NCBI GenBank assembly: GCA_946803715.1
Contig: CAMPET010000045.1
Coordinates: forward strand, 288,913-314,317
DNA from: Beroe ovata
Lineage: Eukaryota; Ctenophora; Nuda; Beroida; Beroidae
Length of the DNA stretch: 25,405 nucleotides
Reading direction: 5' to 3'
Part shown: piece after piece, positions 1 through 10,600 of the stretch
Numbering within the stretch: the first letter of the stretch is position 1
Layout of the letters: the number at the start of each line of letters is the position of its first letter
The notes under the pieces: generated by a model
Told to the model about the DNA's origin: nothing
The model's database searches: none
The model's input: only the letters and a program-made list of their open reading frames with translations
Position numbers and translations under genes: made by a program

Positions 1-56
<56 letters not shown>
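1..56. repeat. (CA)n microsatellite
   Basis: There are 28 uninterrupted AC dinucleotides running to the left edge, so the true length is unknown. The right edge of the window ends in (TG)n. Confidence 0.99.
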
Positions 57-58
<2 letters not shown>

Positions 59-1022
59 CATACCTACACATCAGTTAGCTCTAATTAGGGTATTGTTCAC
101 ATTATAGTACAGTGTGCATGGCTCCATGAGGTAGGTACACACTGGCATATTCGCAAGTCTACTATTCCATGCAGGAGTATCTTTAGCGAATATTGCTCCT
201 CAGGTTGTGATACGAGTACAGAAATGGGTGCCATGTGTGGACTTTCGACATAATTATCATACCTACTGATGCTTTATTGATGTGCACAAAAAATCCATTG
301 AAATTAGTAAAACATGTCATATACTGTTTGACAGATGTCGCAGTCAACTCATTGTCGCTCTATACCAGCAAGCTTACAACATGTAGCACTGTAGCAGACA
401 AGATGCACGTTCGGAACTTCAGAAGCAGCCTGATTTCAACTGACGTGCATATTAAAACAGTCAAATTTGTTTGCAATGTTTTCAAACATCTCAGTTCTTG
501 TATAACTGAAACTATGAAGGCAATTACTCCTGTGTATGGCCTGAGAGGACGAAGGTTTCATTACTGAGAAATACTACCGATTATTGTACATTTTTCAATA
601 TTCATATTATAGGATCCTACTATTGTTATATCACACCACGGGCAGCATATTTGGTATAATAGTTATTCGTCGTGAAGTTCTATCAAAAGTGGTAACACTG
701 CGTCACACTACATTGAAGTACACACAACAGTTGCATAAATCATTCAATACATCCAATGTCAGGATATTGAAATCATTCAGTAACATTATACTGAGATACA
801 CACATCAGTTGCACAGTTCAGGGAGCCGCCAAGCAACCATTTAAAGAAACTAGAGATCATAGAAATGGAGTTTTTTCATCATGCATTCAGCAGAGGACCA
901 GTGGGGAACAGGGGGTCATATTTTCAAACAACTAAATATTCAGCACTCTAATTCAATAATGATATGCCTCAGCAGAGCAGAAATCAGAAGGAGACATTAG
1001 CATCAGGCCTAGCACAAATTAC
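57..1022. other. no supported gene; 3' side of the calcyphosin-like gene
   Basis: This stretch lies downstream of the last calcyphosin-like exon on the minus strand. I looked on that strand for the expected EF-hand 3 and 4 exons and the C-terminal region and found none. Plus-strand open frames at 235-567 and 584-844 have no recognisable content. Around 718-835 there are two related A-rich segments, each containing a 'TACACACA' and 'AGTTGCA' pair, which look like a degenerate local duplication. Confidence 0.5.
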
Positions 1023-1103
1023 CCTTAGGTGTTTTAGGAACTCATCAAATTCAATTGAACCACTTCTATCTGCATCAATCTTATTGAATAAATCCCTGAT
1101 TTC
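1023..1103 (-). CDS. CAPSL: calcyphosin-like gene, EF-hand exon 3b (second copy)
   Basis: This 81-nt exon encodes 27 residues with a canonical 12-residue EF-hand loop, DADRSGSIEFDE, followed by FLKHLR. It is bounded by an acceptor ending ACTTCAG and a donor AGG|GTAATT, and starts and ends in phase 0. It matches the second EF-hand of calcyphosin-like proteins, which in the family is followed by a linker beginning Pro-Pro. Exon 3a, 126 nt upstream in transcription, has the same length, phase and fold, with 15 of 27 residues identical. The two could be used as mutually exclusive alternatives, or both could be included in frame. Calcyphosins bind calcium and are often expressed in ciliated or secretory cells (family knowledge). 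No later exon is visible before the window edge. Confidence 0.85.
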
Positions 1104-1229
1104 CTGAAGTAAATCCCTATCAACACAGAAATATTGGCTGTGGCGAGAAGTTCAGAACAGTGCTATCATTACTAAATGTATTTGTACTGGGGCACTGAAC
1201 TGAACGACTCACCACCGAATTCCACTCAC

Positions 1230-1310
1230 CCTAACCCTGGAGAGGAACTCATCAAAACTGATGTGTCCTGATAAGTCAGAGTCAAAGATTTTGAAGAGAG
1301 CTTTGATTTC
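1230..1310 (-). CDS. CAPSL: calcyphosin-like gene, EF-hand exon 3a (first copy)
   Basis: This 81-nt exon encodes 27 residues with the canonical calcium-binding loop DSDLSGHISFDE followed by FLSRVR. Its acceptor is CCATCAG and its donor is AGG|GTGAGT, and it is phase 0 at both ends. Because exon 2 also ends in phase 0, exon 2 can join either 3a or 3b without a frame change. Both copies keep all loop ligand positions (1, 3, 5, 9 and 12) and the invariant Gly at position 6, so neither looks decayed. This exon has the stronger donor of the pair. Confidence 0.87.
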
Positions 1311-1396
1311 CTGATGGACTATGTTATCAAGATACAGGATAACAGAATCTCAAAGCAATGCATTTGATCTTTGAAACAATGAAATTTCTTGCTTAC

Positions 1397-1493
1397 CACG
1401 TCTTCTAAAATGAGTCCATAATCACTGATACCCTTTTTAAATTCACTCATGTCAAGCTTTTTATTGGAGTCATCATCCATTATTCTGAATGCC
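1397..1493 (-). CDS. CAPSL: calcyphosin-like gene, exon 2 (EF-hand 1)
   Basis: This 97-nt exon (one base finishing an Arg codon, then 32 codons) encodes AFRIMDDDSNKKLDMSEF and a GISDYG segment. These match the family pattern FRIMDDDxNxxLDxxEFxxGxxDY. The EF loop DDDSNKKLDMSE keeps Asp1, Asp3, Asn5 and Glu12 but has Lys where Gly is usual at position 6, so calcium affinity may be reduced, as is common for EF1 in this family. The acceptor is TTGGCAG and the donor is GTG|GTAAGC. The introns on either side are 84 and 86 nt. Confidence 0.9.
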
Positions 1494-1576
1494 CTGCCAA
1501 AATATTGATTTTATTGGCTCTATATAATTGACTAAAATGGTAAAAAATATGAATTATGTAAGTGCTCTCTGTTCTA

Positions 1577-2142
<566 letters not shown>

Positions 2143-2563
2143 CTAATAAATGTTAATGCCCTTCTTTTTGGCAATATAGGGATTACTTCTCAGATATTCA
2201 ACAAATTTAGCTTTGTTGGGTAAATAGCTAGGACCTTCTATTTTTTGCAATACCAAGATTGAAACATACCAAAAGTTACTAGGACACGATACTGTCGAAT
2301 TGCTCTTAAACTGTTCCAAACTCCTCTTAAACATATCAACACTAGATACACTGCGTACAGATAAAGGCAAGTTATTCCAAAAAGGTTTTACTCTTTCTGA
2401 AATGAAATTGTCATTCATCCTTTCAACTTCTTTACTAGACTTCACAAAGGACTTCCTATAAGTGAGCAAATTACGTCTACTTCTCCCTAACTTGAAAAGA
2501 TTTCGGCCATATTCCACTTTATCATTAACAATCTTGTAAGTTTCTATCAGATCTCCCCTGATC
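2143..2563 (-). mobile_element. non-LTR retrotransposon, C-terminal reverse transcriptase fragment
   Basis: The minus-strand frame reads RGDLIETYKIVND, then a basic segment with RSRRNL, then ERVKPFWNNLPLSVRSVSSV and MFKRSLEQF. This order (RGDLIE, basic stretch, RVxxxWNxLPxxV, SxxxFKxxL) is the conserved C-terminus of reverse transcriptases of CR1/jockey-like non-LTR elements. The finger, palm and endonuclease regions are absent, so this is a 5'-truncated, dead copy of about 140 codons ending at a natural stop. The frame is intact up to an ambiguous base at 2564. Residues encoded beyond that point (2565-2661) do not resemble the family and are chance extension into the GC-rich neighbour. The clade is not certain. 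Confidence 0.8.
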
Positions 2564-2564
2564 N

Positions 2565-2740
2565 GCGTTCCCCCAAGTAAAAATATCGCGAAATCAGCGC
2601 ATAGTGCCGCCCCGATAAAATCCCGCCAGCAAGGGTAGGGTGAAATCCTACAAAATTTCATCTGACCTCTGCTCTGTTTCTTGCGCGCGGCGCGCGCGCC
2701 TTCATTGAAGGCCGTAACAGGCCTTCGATGAAAACTGAAT
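2565..2740. other. CpG-rich patch of unknown origin
   Basis: This patch has far more CpG than its surroundings, including GCGCGCGGCGCGCGCGCC at 2683-2700 and several TCGCG/CCGCC clusters. It begins exactly where the retrotransposon similarity stops, at the N at 2564. It could be a separate repeat into which the element inserted, or unrelated sequence brought next to it by assembly. No coding content is recognised. Confidence 0.5.
2701..2732. repeat. inverted repeat / hairpin
   Basis: TTCATTGAAGGCC and GGCCTTCGATGAA form a 13-bp stem with one T/G mismatch (a wobble in RNA) around the 6-nt loop GTAACA. It lies at the end of the CpG-rich patch and may mark the end of a repeat unit. Confidence 0.7.
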
Positions 2741-3238
2741 TGCAGGGAGTAACGTTACAAAAATATATTCAATCTAATCAATTCTTTACTTTGTTGTCTT
2801 TTCAGTTTTCCTTTACATAGCTACTAGCTAGATGTGCAGTAATTTTCACTGAACTACATTACATTCCCTTCCTCAGGATCTGCTAAGTCTGGCTGTAGGG
2901 CCTGGCTTCTCAAAATTGTAAATGGGATAATCATTAATCATCAGTTCATCAATCATATCAATAATTCAATATCACAATCCCATTAATTCAATCAAACAAT
3001 ATGTATACAAACTTTGCTGTTAAGGTAACCTTGCACATCACTATGTGAGATTGGTACTTCATAATAAATTAGTATTCATTAATTCTTCTGTTATAGGGAT
3101 GATAACTCAAGAATGGACGTAAGTTGAATTCCATAAATGCAAGAATTTGATTACAAGGAGTATAGTATTAAGGTATTATACATTAATCCAATAACACCAA
3201 AAACTTGTCTTGATCATAATCATTCCCCTATTTCATTT
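2741..3238. other. no gene seen
   Basis: This is AT-rich sequence without recognisable coding content. A short segment at 3098-3118 sits between a possible acceptor (TTATAG) and a possible donor (GTAAGT), but it is too short to judge. Confidence 0.4.
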
Positions 3239-3700
3239 ATAAGATACCCAGTGGCAATACATGAATTTTCTGCTACAAATGAGAATCTCACAGGAAAAAA
3301 ATGCTACATGATCTACTAGCAATTCAAACGTCATAACTCAGCAGGCAAGCCAGATGGATCGAAAATTATGCCATAAATTGATTCAGCGTCAAAAATTACC
3401 CCAAGAAACATGATTGCTATGTGAAAATCGACGGAAAATTCTGCAGTTTCGTTGTGCAAAACACGGATGTAATTCCTATAAATAGTCGATACACGCGCGC
3501 TTGAAAAGAGCGCTGAAATAGTATGTTTTGTGTGCATCAAAACACATACGTGATTCATTCAAATCGTGACAAATTCGATGTCTGACACCAAAATTTATGA
3601 AAATTAGGAGGTAGCAATTGTCTGACATTATGCTACCGCCTGAAAAATTGCTGCAAATGAGATTCCTGCATTCCTAGTGTATTGCCACTGGGATAAGATA
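3239..3700. mobile_element. hAT-type MITE with 8-bp target site duplication
   Basis: A perfect 15-bp terminal inverted repeat, CCCAGTGGCAATACA at 3247-3261 and its reverse complement at 3678-3692, bounds a 446-bp element. It is flanked on both sides by the identical 8-bp direct repeat ATAAGATA (3239-3246 and 3693-3700). An 8-bp duplication with a CAGTGG-containing terminus points to the hAT superfamily; P-type elements also make 8-bp duplications and are the main alternative. The similarity extends imperfectly inside the ends (GAGAATCTC versus GGAATCTC). There is no transposase frame, so it is non-autonomous. The perfect duplications suggest a fairly recent insertion. Open frames here (3137-3319 plus, 3331-3558 minus) are incidental. 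Confidence 0.9.
3611..3636. repeat. subterminal inverted repeat inside the MITE
   Basis: GTAGCA (3611-3616) and TGCTAC (3631-3636) face each other near the right end. Short subterminal repeats of this kind can be transposase-binding sites in hAT elements, but here that is only a suggestion. Confidence 0.35.
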
Positions 3701-3819
3701 TAGAACTTTGAAATTACTTGACTGAATGGCTCATGGATGAGGGATGCTTTGGTACTTAATATGATAAATTTACTGGCTCTATTGCTTAATAGAGTTTCAA
3801 TAACACTTGTTGTTAAATG

Positions 3820-4900
3820 AGGCTATATCTACATAATAACTTGCATATTCTGTTTATATCATCTATTTACGTCATAGGACAAGGTATGGTTAAGAGTGAA
3901 GATGAGTGTGTGGTTGCCTGTCATTTCTGAGTTGGTGCACTTGTTTTGTGGATTGTTTCGTAGTGGATGAGTGTTGGAGTTTGGTTTCTTTTCAGAAAGA
4001 AATCCACCATAGACAAGCCACAAGTTAAAGAATGGGTTCCCTGATATCTACATTATAAACTCGCAAATTCTGTTTGTACCTATCTATCATGTATCATCTA
4101 TCTTTGTCAAGGCGTGCATTTTGCCTGGGTTGCTATATGGACATGAGGGAGAAGTGTAGAAAGCTGCACATGCTAAAAGATGCTGGGAAGAGCTCATTTC
4201 TTATTTTGCTGTTTTGATTACGTTGCTTTCTCTGTTGATATGGAAGAGAGGAGATGCACATGCAGTTTGATGCACACACAATGCCGTCAGTCTTCAGGTA
4301 AGTTTCTCCTGTTTTGCACTGAATCATTGGACACACTGGATGACGTGTTGCTGAGATCGTTTTTGATGTGGAATTTAGATTTCAATTTCAGCTGCATTCA
4401 ACACCTTTCACAAAGGTTGGGTATGTATCCGATTCAACTGGCTATTATTCGATGGGTTCCCTAGTCTATATCATAAACTCACAAATTCTGCTGGTATCAT
4501 CTATCTTTGTCATGGCGTGCATTTTGCCTGGGGTTGCTAACTGGTAGTGAGGGAGAAGTGTAGAAGGCTGCACGTGCAGTCTGGGAATAGCTCATTTCTT
4601 ATTTTGATGTTTTGATCATGTTGCTCTCTCTGTTGTTGATAGGGACGAGAGGAGTTGCTGGTTCAGTCTAAATGTGTGCACAGTGACAGCCAGATTTTGC
4701 ATAATATGTTTCTCTTTTGCACTTTATGATGTGTTGCTTGCTGTGATCTGGAATCTGGATTAATTTTTTGTTAGAGATTGGTCATTAATGCAAATTCTGT
4801 TTGTATCATCTACCTACGTCACAGTGTTCATATTAGCTGTGTTGCTTTCCCTGCTTTATGGTTGTTAGGGAGAGATGTAGGAAGGGTTAACTCATGTCAA
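3820..4900 (+). repeat. four-copy degenerate tandem repeat
   Basis: The segment beginning CAAATTCTGTTTGTATCATCTAT recurs at about 3844, 4064, 4482 and 4791. The two central copies align over nearly their whole length, sharing GGCGTGCATTTTGCCTGG, GGGAGAAGTGTAGAA and CTCATTTCTTATTTTG. Both are preceded by GGGTTCCCT (4034 and 4454), about 420 bp apart. The first and fourth copies are shorter and more diverged. The array carries indels, so it is old. A good donor (CAG|GTAAGT) lies near 4298 in copy 2 only, and no shared reading frame was found. It is probably a decayed satellite-like or segmental tandem duplication. Confidence 0.75.
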
Positions 4901-6162
4901 TACATATGATACAATATGCCGGATACCAGTTACTTACATAGTATTTGCACAAAGATGTGAGTATGTGCTATGTAAAGCTGTATGAATATCATAGAATACA
5001 TTATAATATGAGCCTCCAGACATCAGGAGCAGTCAGGTAATTTATGAACGTTTAAAATTTGGATAGAAATTGGGATTTGTGGTCATATCTGTCATTTCTG
5101 TAACCATATGGTGACCATATAGCATGGATCCTGAGATACAGCCTCGCTATTACCTGAGGTCCCAGCATGGTTCTGGTGGAACTTGCAAACTTAATCACCA
5201 GTGAGTTGCTTGCTCTGTACCTATTCTGCGCTCTATGTTCTAGATGTTTTAATGCAAATCAATATTCATTGTCTTGTCTGAATTGTATGAAATAAGGAGA
5301 GGGCTATCTAGCTTTTGAAATAGGTATTTATTCTGCAATATCTACAATTGATCGATCATTGAGCCCAACAGTATCCTCTGATTGTTGTATAGAAAGTTGA
5401 ATATGTAACCAATTAAGCTCTCATTCATTCTTTTGCTTTCATGATATGACATAAAATGCATAAATTTATTCCCCTGGGTGATGCACAAATGCCATTCTAA
5501 CTATAGAAAGTCAGTGAATAATTGGAATAGTGTGGAAGATGAATATGTTACAGTCGTCAATGTGTTATCTCAATTCAAATTTCCATATTCTAGGTGTCAA
5601 AATACCAGTCTGTGTTGCTTCATTCACGTTTGATTGCTTAAACTACAATCGACCTATCTTAATTATCATTCACATTTTTCCCTTTGCAATTTGATCCCTT
5701 GCTACAACATCTATATCATGCCCATCATTTTTCAAATCAACTATAATTGTTAATGATTTTTATTAAGTTATAAGTCATGAATCCACGCTGCTATATCCAT
5801 GTATAACTTGTTACTTCGCATTAAGCAATCAAAGTGAAACAAAATGAAACGACCTTTGTTTGGTATATACTCGGTATATGGATGACATTTTTTGTCTTTG
5901 TAACTGCTAAAATTTTCTACCTGGGTCAATTCCGAGAATTCAAATATAACAGTTTATTTCTGCCCTTCACTTATGCTTATTGTTATAATACAATATGTAG
6001 CTCCACTGCAGCCGAAAAATTTGCCGCTAATGTTAGATAGTAAGGGACTCAGATAGTTTGACAAAAAGCATTCAAATCTTCACTATCAACAATGAGCCCC
6101 CCCCCCCTAATGAGTGGTTCAACTCTATTGTGGCAATCTTCATAGCACCTAGCGGAGTATCG
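4901..6162. other. no firm gene; one possible short exon at 5125-5202
   Basis: The sequence is mostly AT-rich. ATG 5125 opens 25 codons and one base (MDPEIQPRYYLRSQHGSGG...), preceded by TAG and ending at a donor-like CCA|GTGAGT, which reads plausibly as coding. No partner exon was found. Just upstream at about 5101-5116, GTAACC and GGTGAC face each other over a 4-nt spacer, an X-box-like arrangement with too wide a spacer. The plus frame 5834-6040 is not recognised. A C-homopolymer lies near 6096-6107. Confidence 0.3.
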
Positions 6163-6199
6163 TATATAAGTCTGTGTCCAACCTTTCTGTGGCCAGTTC
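6163..6199 (+). promoter_or_regulatory. TATA box and initiator of the secreted-protein gene
   Basis: TATATAAG at 6163-6170 is followed at the usual spacing by an initiator-like CCAGTTC at 6193-6199, with the A at 6195 as the likely transcription start about 30 nt below the TATA box. This would give a 57-nt 5' UTR before ATG 6252. The ATG at 6174 lies upstream of this start, so the reading frame there is not the protein start. Confidence 0.65.
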
Positions 6200-6251
6200 T
6201 CATAATATCAGAAGTTTTAATTTCTCAAACTATCATCATCGTTATACCGAT

Positions 6252-6878
6252 ATGAAGTTGTTTCTTTTATTCACTTTGATTCTCGTGGGTCAAGTTTTCT
6301 GCTGGAAGGGCAAGGTGTACAAAAAGATGCACGAAAAAATAAATAAAGACCTGAAGTCATGTGCAGATTTGGTCAAGCAGTCAAAAAAACTTTGTGGAGG
6401 CCTCAATAAGAAGCAAACCCCATGCGAGGAGGCTAATCAGATTGAAGGTGTGGCATGTCTAGAGAATACAGAGGGTAAAAAAGGGAAAACTTTTTATCTC
6501 AAAGACCTTGCTAAGCTATCAAAACCGATTGCTATGGAACTGATCACAGAAAATACAGTCGGTTATGGATGCTTTGGAACATACGACAAGCCCATAGGCT
6601 ATTCTTGCTGTGCATACAAAGATGGTGATGAGGACAATCATAATCATGATGATATGCCTGCTCCAGATGACATGGATGATGAGCCAGTGCCAGATGATGA
6701 GCCTGTCCCTGATGATGATATGCCTGTTCCAGATGATGAACCTGTCCCTGATGATGATATGCCTGTTCCAGATGATGAACCTGTGCCAGAAGAAGATGAT
6801 GATGAACCAAGCACTGTGGAGGATGACGATGAACCAAGCACTGTGGAGGATGACGATGTTATCGCTACAGAAATGTAA
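6252..6878 (+). CDS. secreted cysteine-containing protein with acidic Pro/Asp repeat tail
   Basis: This is an intronless 208-residue frame. The start at 6252 is chosen because it opens a textbook signal peptide (MKLFLLFTLILVGQVFC, cleavage near residue 17) and sits below a TATA/initiator pair. The mature part has a basic cysteine-bearing domain at about 18-123, with Cys at 37, 48, 58, 69, 107, 119 and 120. An uninterrupted acidic tail at about 124-207 follows. The tail has two near-identical 13-residue units of the type DDEPVPDDDMPVP and two 9-residue units DDDEPSTVE; the underlying DNA repeats are 39 and 27 nt, so length variation between alleles is likely. No domain family is recognised. 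Secretion is well supported. Calcium or mineral binding by the tail is inference from composition only. The seven mature cysteines imply one free or intermolecular thiol. Confidence 0.82.
   Translation: MKLFLLFTLILVGQVFCWKGKVYKKMHEKINKDLKSCADLVKQSKKLCGGLNKKQTPCEEANQIEGVACLENTEGKKGKTFYLKDLAKLSKPIAMELITENTVGYGCFGTYDKPIGYSCCAYKDGDEDNHNHDDMPAPDDMDDEPVPDDEPVPDDDMPVPDDEPVPDDDMPVPDDEPVPEEDDDEPSTVEDDDEPSTVEDDDVIATEM
6690..6858 (+). repeat. coding minisatellites in the acidic tail
   Basis: Two tandem arrays lie inside the reading frame: 39-bp units built on GATGATGA(A/G)CCTGTCCCTG, and two 27-bp units ending GAACCAAGCACTGTGGAG. Both unit lengths are multiples of three, so copy-number change keeps the frame. 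The strand bias of the repeat creates long open frames on the other strand and in other frames that are not genes. Confidence 0.85.
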
Positions 6879-7226
6879 ATGATTATATTGCAATAATTGA
6901 TACTATCACCATTTGATTATTGATTGCATTGAACACATATTGTTTTACTTTATCATAATGTTGTGATGTTAAAAAGAGGGCTGAAATCGGAAATTTTGTT
7001 TGAAGAAATGGAGACATGATAGTCTCACATATCTTGAAAATTCAAATTAATATGACCAAATCCTTTTAAATTTTGAACCTCACCAAAATTAGATTGGCTG
7101 ATATATCACAACCTATATCAAGGAAGGGTGGTTTATCAACCCAAGTGAATTGTACTGCGACTACAGTTGAGAATTTTTGGTGAATTTTAAGTGAAGTTGA
7201 ATCAATAGCTATAAATTATCATTAGA

Positions 7227-7247
7227 AATAAATGAACCTTGAATAAA
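7227..7247 (+). terminator. candidate polyadenylation signals
   Basis: Two AATAAA hexamers (7227-7232 and 7242-7247) are the first after the stop codon of the secreted-protein gene and would give a 3' UTR of about 370 nt. Confidence 0.45.
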
Positions 7248-7496
7248 TACCTAGTTCAACCAGCCAATGATATGATAGGTATATAATGACAATTGACAAA
7301 GCTACCCTGTATGCCATTTCCATACACGCAAGAGTGTAGGTACATTCCACTGTAAGCACATATGAAATAGGGAACACTCTGTTGATGGATGATCTCCAGA
7401 TTATACTTATAAAGGACTTGTGACTTCACTTGATCACGTGGTTAACTTCCCATGTGCTTGGAATGTTAGCGGAAATCTACAGCAGAACACACTCTC

Positions 7497-7637
7497 TCAC
7501 GATAGGCAATCATCCACAGGAGTATTATGTATTATTCTGAGCAGCTCTCGACATGCAATACTCCACTGGGAGTCATTACAATGGAATGTAATCAGTGCTC
7601 CACCTTCTTCATCACTCCTAAGCATCCATGAGATAGA
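7497..7637 (-). CDS. possible exon of unknown gene
   Basis: Downstream of a good acceptor (CATCGAGCTCAG) on the minus strand, 46 codons stay open to a TGA. They begin SISWMLRSDEEGGALITFHC, include CRELLRII and end PVDDCLS. The stop overlaps a usable donor (CTATC|GTGAGA), so the exon could be internal or terminal. First-position G is somewhat raised (12 of 46), as expected of coding DNA, but there is no recognised family and no partner exon. A frame of this length is easily reached by chance. Confidence 0.22.
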   Translation of the reverse strand, partial: SISWMLRSDEEGGALITFHCNDSQWSIACRELLRIIHNTPVDDCLS

Positions 7638-7643
7638 CTGAGC

Positions 7644-10600
7644 TCGATGGGTAGTGAGCGTGAGAGATATAAATGTGCGCCATTGTAGGTGAGGAACTAT
7701 AATAGTATAGGTATTAGGTATCACAAAAGTTCCTACTTTCCTAGCGTCCAGGCCCCCTTTGTAATGGAACATTGGTCATGTGAACACTGTACATTGTATA
7801 ACTTATCAAATTGCTTATAGATCCACTCCAATTTACAGTGTTTGAGTGGCACATTGGACAGAAGGTGTGAGTTGGATTTGTTATGTTTTACGTTTACAGA
7901 CTGAGTGTACCTGTATTGTGGGTGTGGTATGAACAGAGTTTTGTGATTGGTCTAACTAGCTGAATTTCAACACTTATACTGTGTTATGCACATTTGTCAC
8001 CGTGACAGGAAGAAATTCTGTCTTGTCATTGAATTCCGATTCTCGCCATGTCGAGCCAAACTTACAAAAATTTTTAATTCTTGACGCCCAAAGATCATAT
8101 CGAAAATATGGTTGCCAATGGGGGATATATTGAGAAGCCGTAGAGGTAAACCTTATAGGTAGGTACAGATATCATCGGGTTGGAAACATGCCGGGCATCT
8201 GTTTCTCTGTTTTCTAGCATAGCATATATTATATAAGGTATGTCCTATTTAATTGTAAATCAATTAATGTGAGTGTCAGGTTCGTCGTGTCAGTTGTGAT
8301 GCTTTCATGCTTCTAAGTCTCGAATGGTGTCAAACACATGATGTGTTACGATACCTATATCTACATTCGAAAGTTATGCACCTGGATTTTTTATTCTCGG
8401 TCCATCAATGGTTCCCCATTAGCTACGCTCTACCAGCCACACTCTACTAGATGAGCAGATCATGAAATTTTTCGAAACCTCGACACTCTAATTGTCATAG
8501 CCCCTCCACAGTCCACACCATGATATATTTACATAGGTACCTACTCTTCGCAATATGCATGGTAGTAACAGAATTCACAGCTATATATATTTGCCCAAAT
8601 TTGCGTGGTTCATCATTATTTGAGAAATTATCCACTCGACAATGTAAATTCTATTGAGCTTCTCCTCTCCTGTTGCCATGGCTTCACTCTAATTGGTTTT
8701 ACAGAGCACACTCAATTTCTCTCACATATCGTGCATTTTATTTTGCACATTCTTGTGTAGGAGGATTTTATATATTTTACACTGCCTTCATCTATTAACG
8801 TCAGCTGTCTGATGTTCTGAACCCAATCAGTGGATACCCATACTCAATGCACATATGGCATGCATGTGTGGAATGGTGCTGGGGCGGTGAGCACTCTCCA
8901 AATCTGAGAGTGTATTTCTGGAAAATAGATATCAGGAAATTTTCTACAGTTAAGTGGACTTTGTTAAGAAATTTGATTAGATATAATCAGAGAAATATAG
9001 AGATTGTGTCAAAAAAAGTTCCAAATGTTGGTACTATCAAACTAAAACCTGGCCATTACTGCGGCCGTAAGTCTTTACTTGCTTCTCAAGCACTTCTACT
9101 GATAGTGTCAATGCGGGAGTGCTGAATGCTGGTTGAATCTATTGAGGCTGATCCTGATACCTAGATTCTATTAGTTCGTTAGAGCTATCCCCACAAAGGT
9201 CAATACATGTACTGGTAATAGGTACTTATTAGATATGTTTGCTTCACTTGGCTTCAATAGCCAACCAAATAAACATTTACTTGTAGATTGACTCATATTT
9301 TCACTTCATTATTTTAGTGTGCCCACGAAAGGTAGGAGCTTTCCAACGTTTGAAAGTTTTTCCCACTGAACTCCTTGCAAAGCCTTGTGGCTTGTGCATT
9401 GTCCTAAGACAACTTTCTTTGATAAGAAATTCCCTAAACGAACAGATCTTTACCTTGAACTATTTACTGGTTTAAGAACATCGTCGCCTCACAAGAACGC
9501 CTATCTTTTGTTCAACATGTCTCCTGTCGTTGGTCAAAACTCATAAAACATGTCGTTGATGAACAAGAAGTAAGTTTTGTAATATTGAAAACTGCAAATA
9601 TATTCATTGCATTGTGCAGCTCCTAGTTCAGAGAGTTGGTTATACCTTCCTTATGATTAGCAATATGCGGTACAAACAATAGCTAAACAGTAAACACTGC
9701 AGCTCTCTAAGGCAACCCCAATATTGCGAAATATACTCCAGCTGTTATGATATATAGCAATTATCCCCACACTTACACAATCTCATAGGTACAATGTGAT
9801 ATGACCTCTCTTGCACCCACTCTCTTGCAGCTCTGCAACTGCAAGATAGGCAGTATTTAGTCTCAAATGTACGCAATAGATCAAGGAGGAGAGCCCTTAG
9901 AGGCGAGCAAAGGAAGCAGATGTATTTCTTACTTACCCTCCAACATATATTAGTATATTGGCGGAGGAATCCAAAAATTACCCCGCTGTACCCGCGAGCT
10001 TTCAAGGTTTGAGCTCTCTTGATCTTGAGTTATAAACGACTGACATAGGGGATTGGTTGAAGAAGTTCAAGTGATCAGCCCAGGCGAAGTATGCAGGCGG
10101 AGTATGCAGCGTGTATGTGTGGCCATAATCGGTTCCCACACTCAGATTCTCCCTCTCTCTCTCTCCACATGAATTACATTACATTCCTCACGCTGAGAGA
10201 TTATTATACCAGGAACAAATTTGCCATGAGATCATTCCTTGCTCTGGTATGTGGTAGAATGAATCACTTGAGATGTGATGGTCGCGCCCCTCTCCCTTTA
10301 GTTAGTGGCATGTCCCCTATGTAAACCAGCGACAACTGATACCATTTGATGACTTTGAACTGTTTCGTTGACAACCTTGTCGATTTTGCTCTAAATGAAT
10401 GTTGAGCCTGCAGCGTAGGTTTTACATGGTCCTAAAACTGGACTTGGATGGCTGAAATTATATCTTGGACGGCTAAAATCATACCCATGTATGATTGATG
10501 TAGTCTGATCTACTATGAGTGTGTTATTCATACTTACACAGTGTATTTCCTGGGGCTCTCACCGTCACACCAGTGAGATAGTAGAACGCACAATTTTATG

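Noticed and set aside
5101-5116. GTAACC...GGTGAC as a second X-box
   Set aside because: The half-sites are 4 nt apart, wider than RFX sites normally allow.
6519-6893. Open frames on the minus strand and in a second plus frame across the acidic tail
   Set aside because: They are shadows of the GAT/CCT coding minisatellite of the secreted-protein gene.
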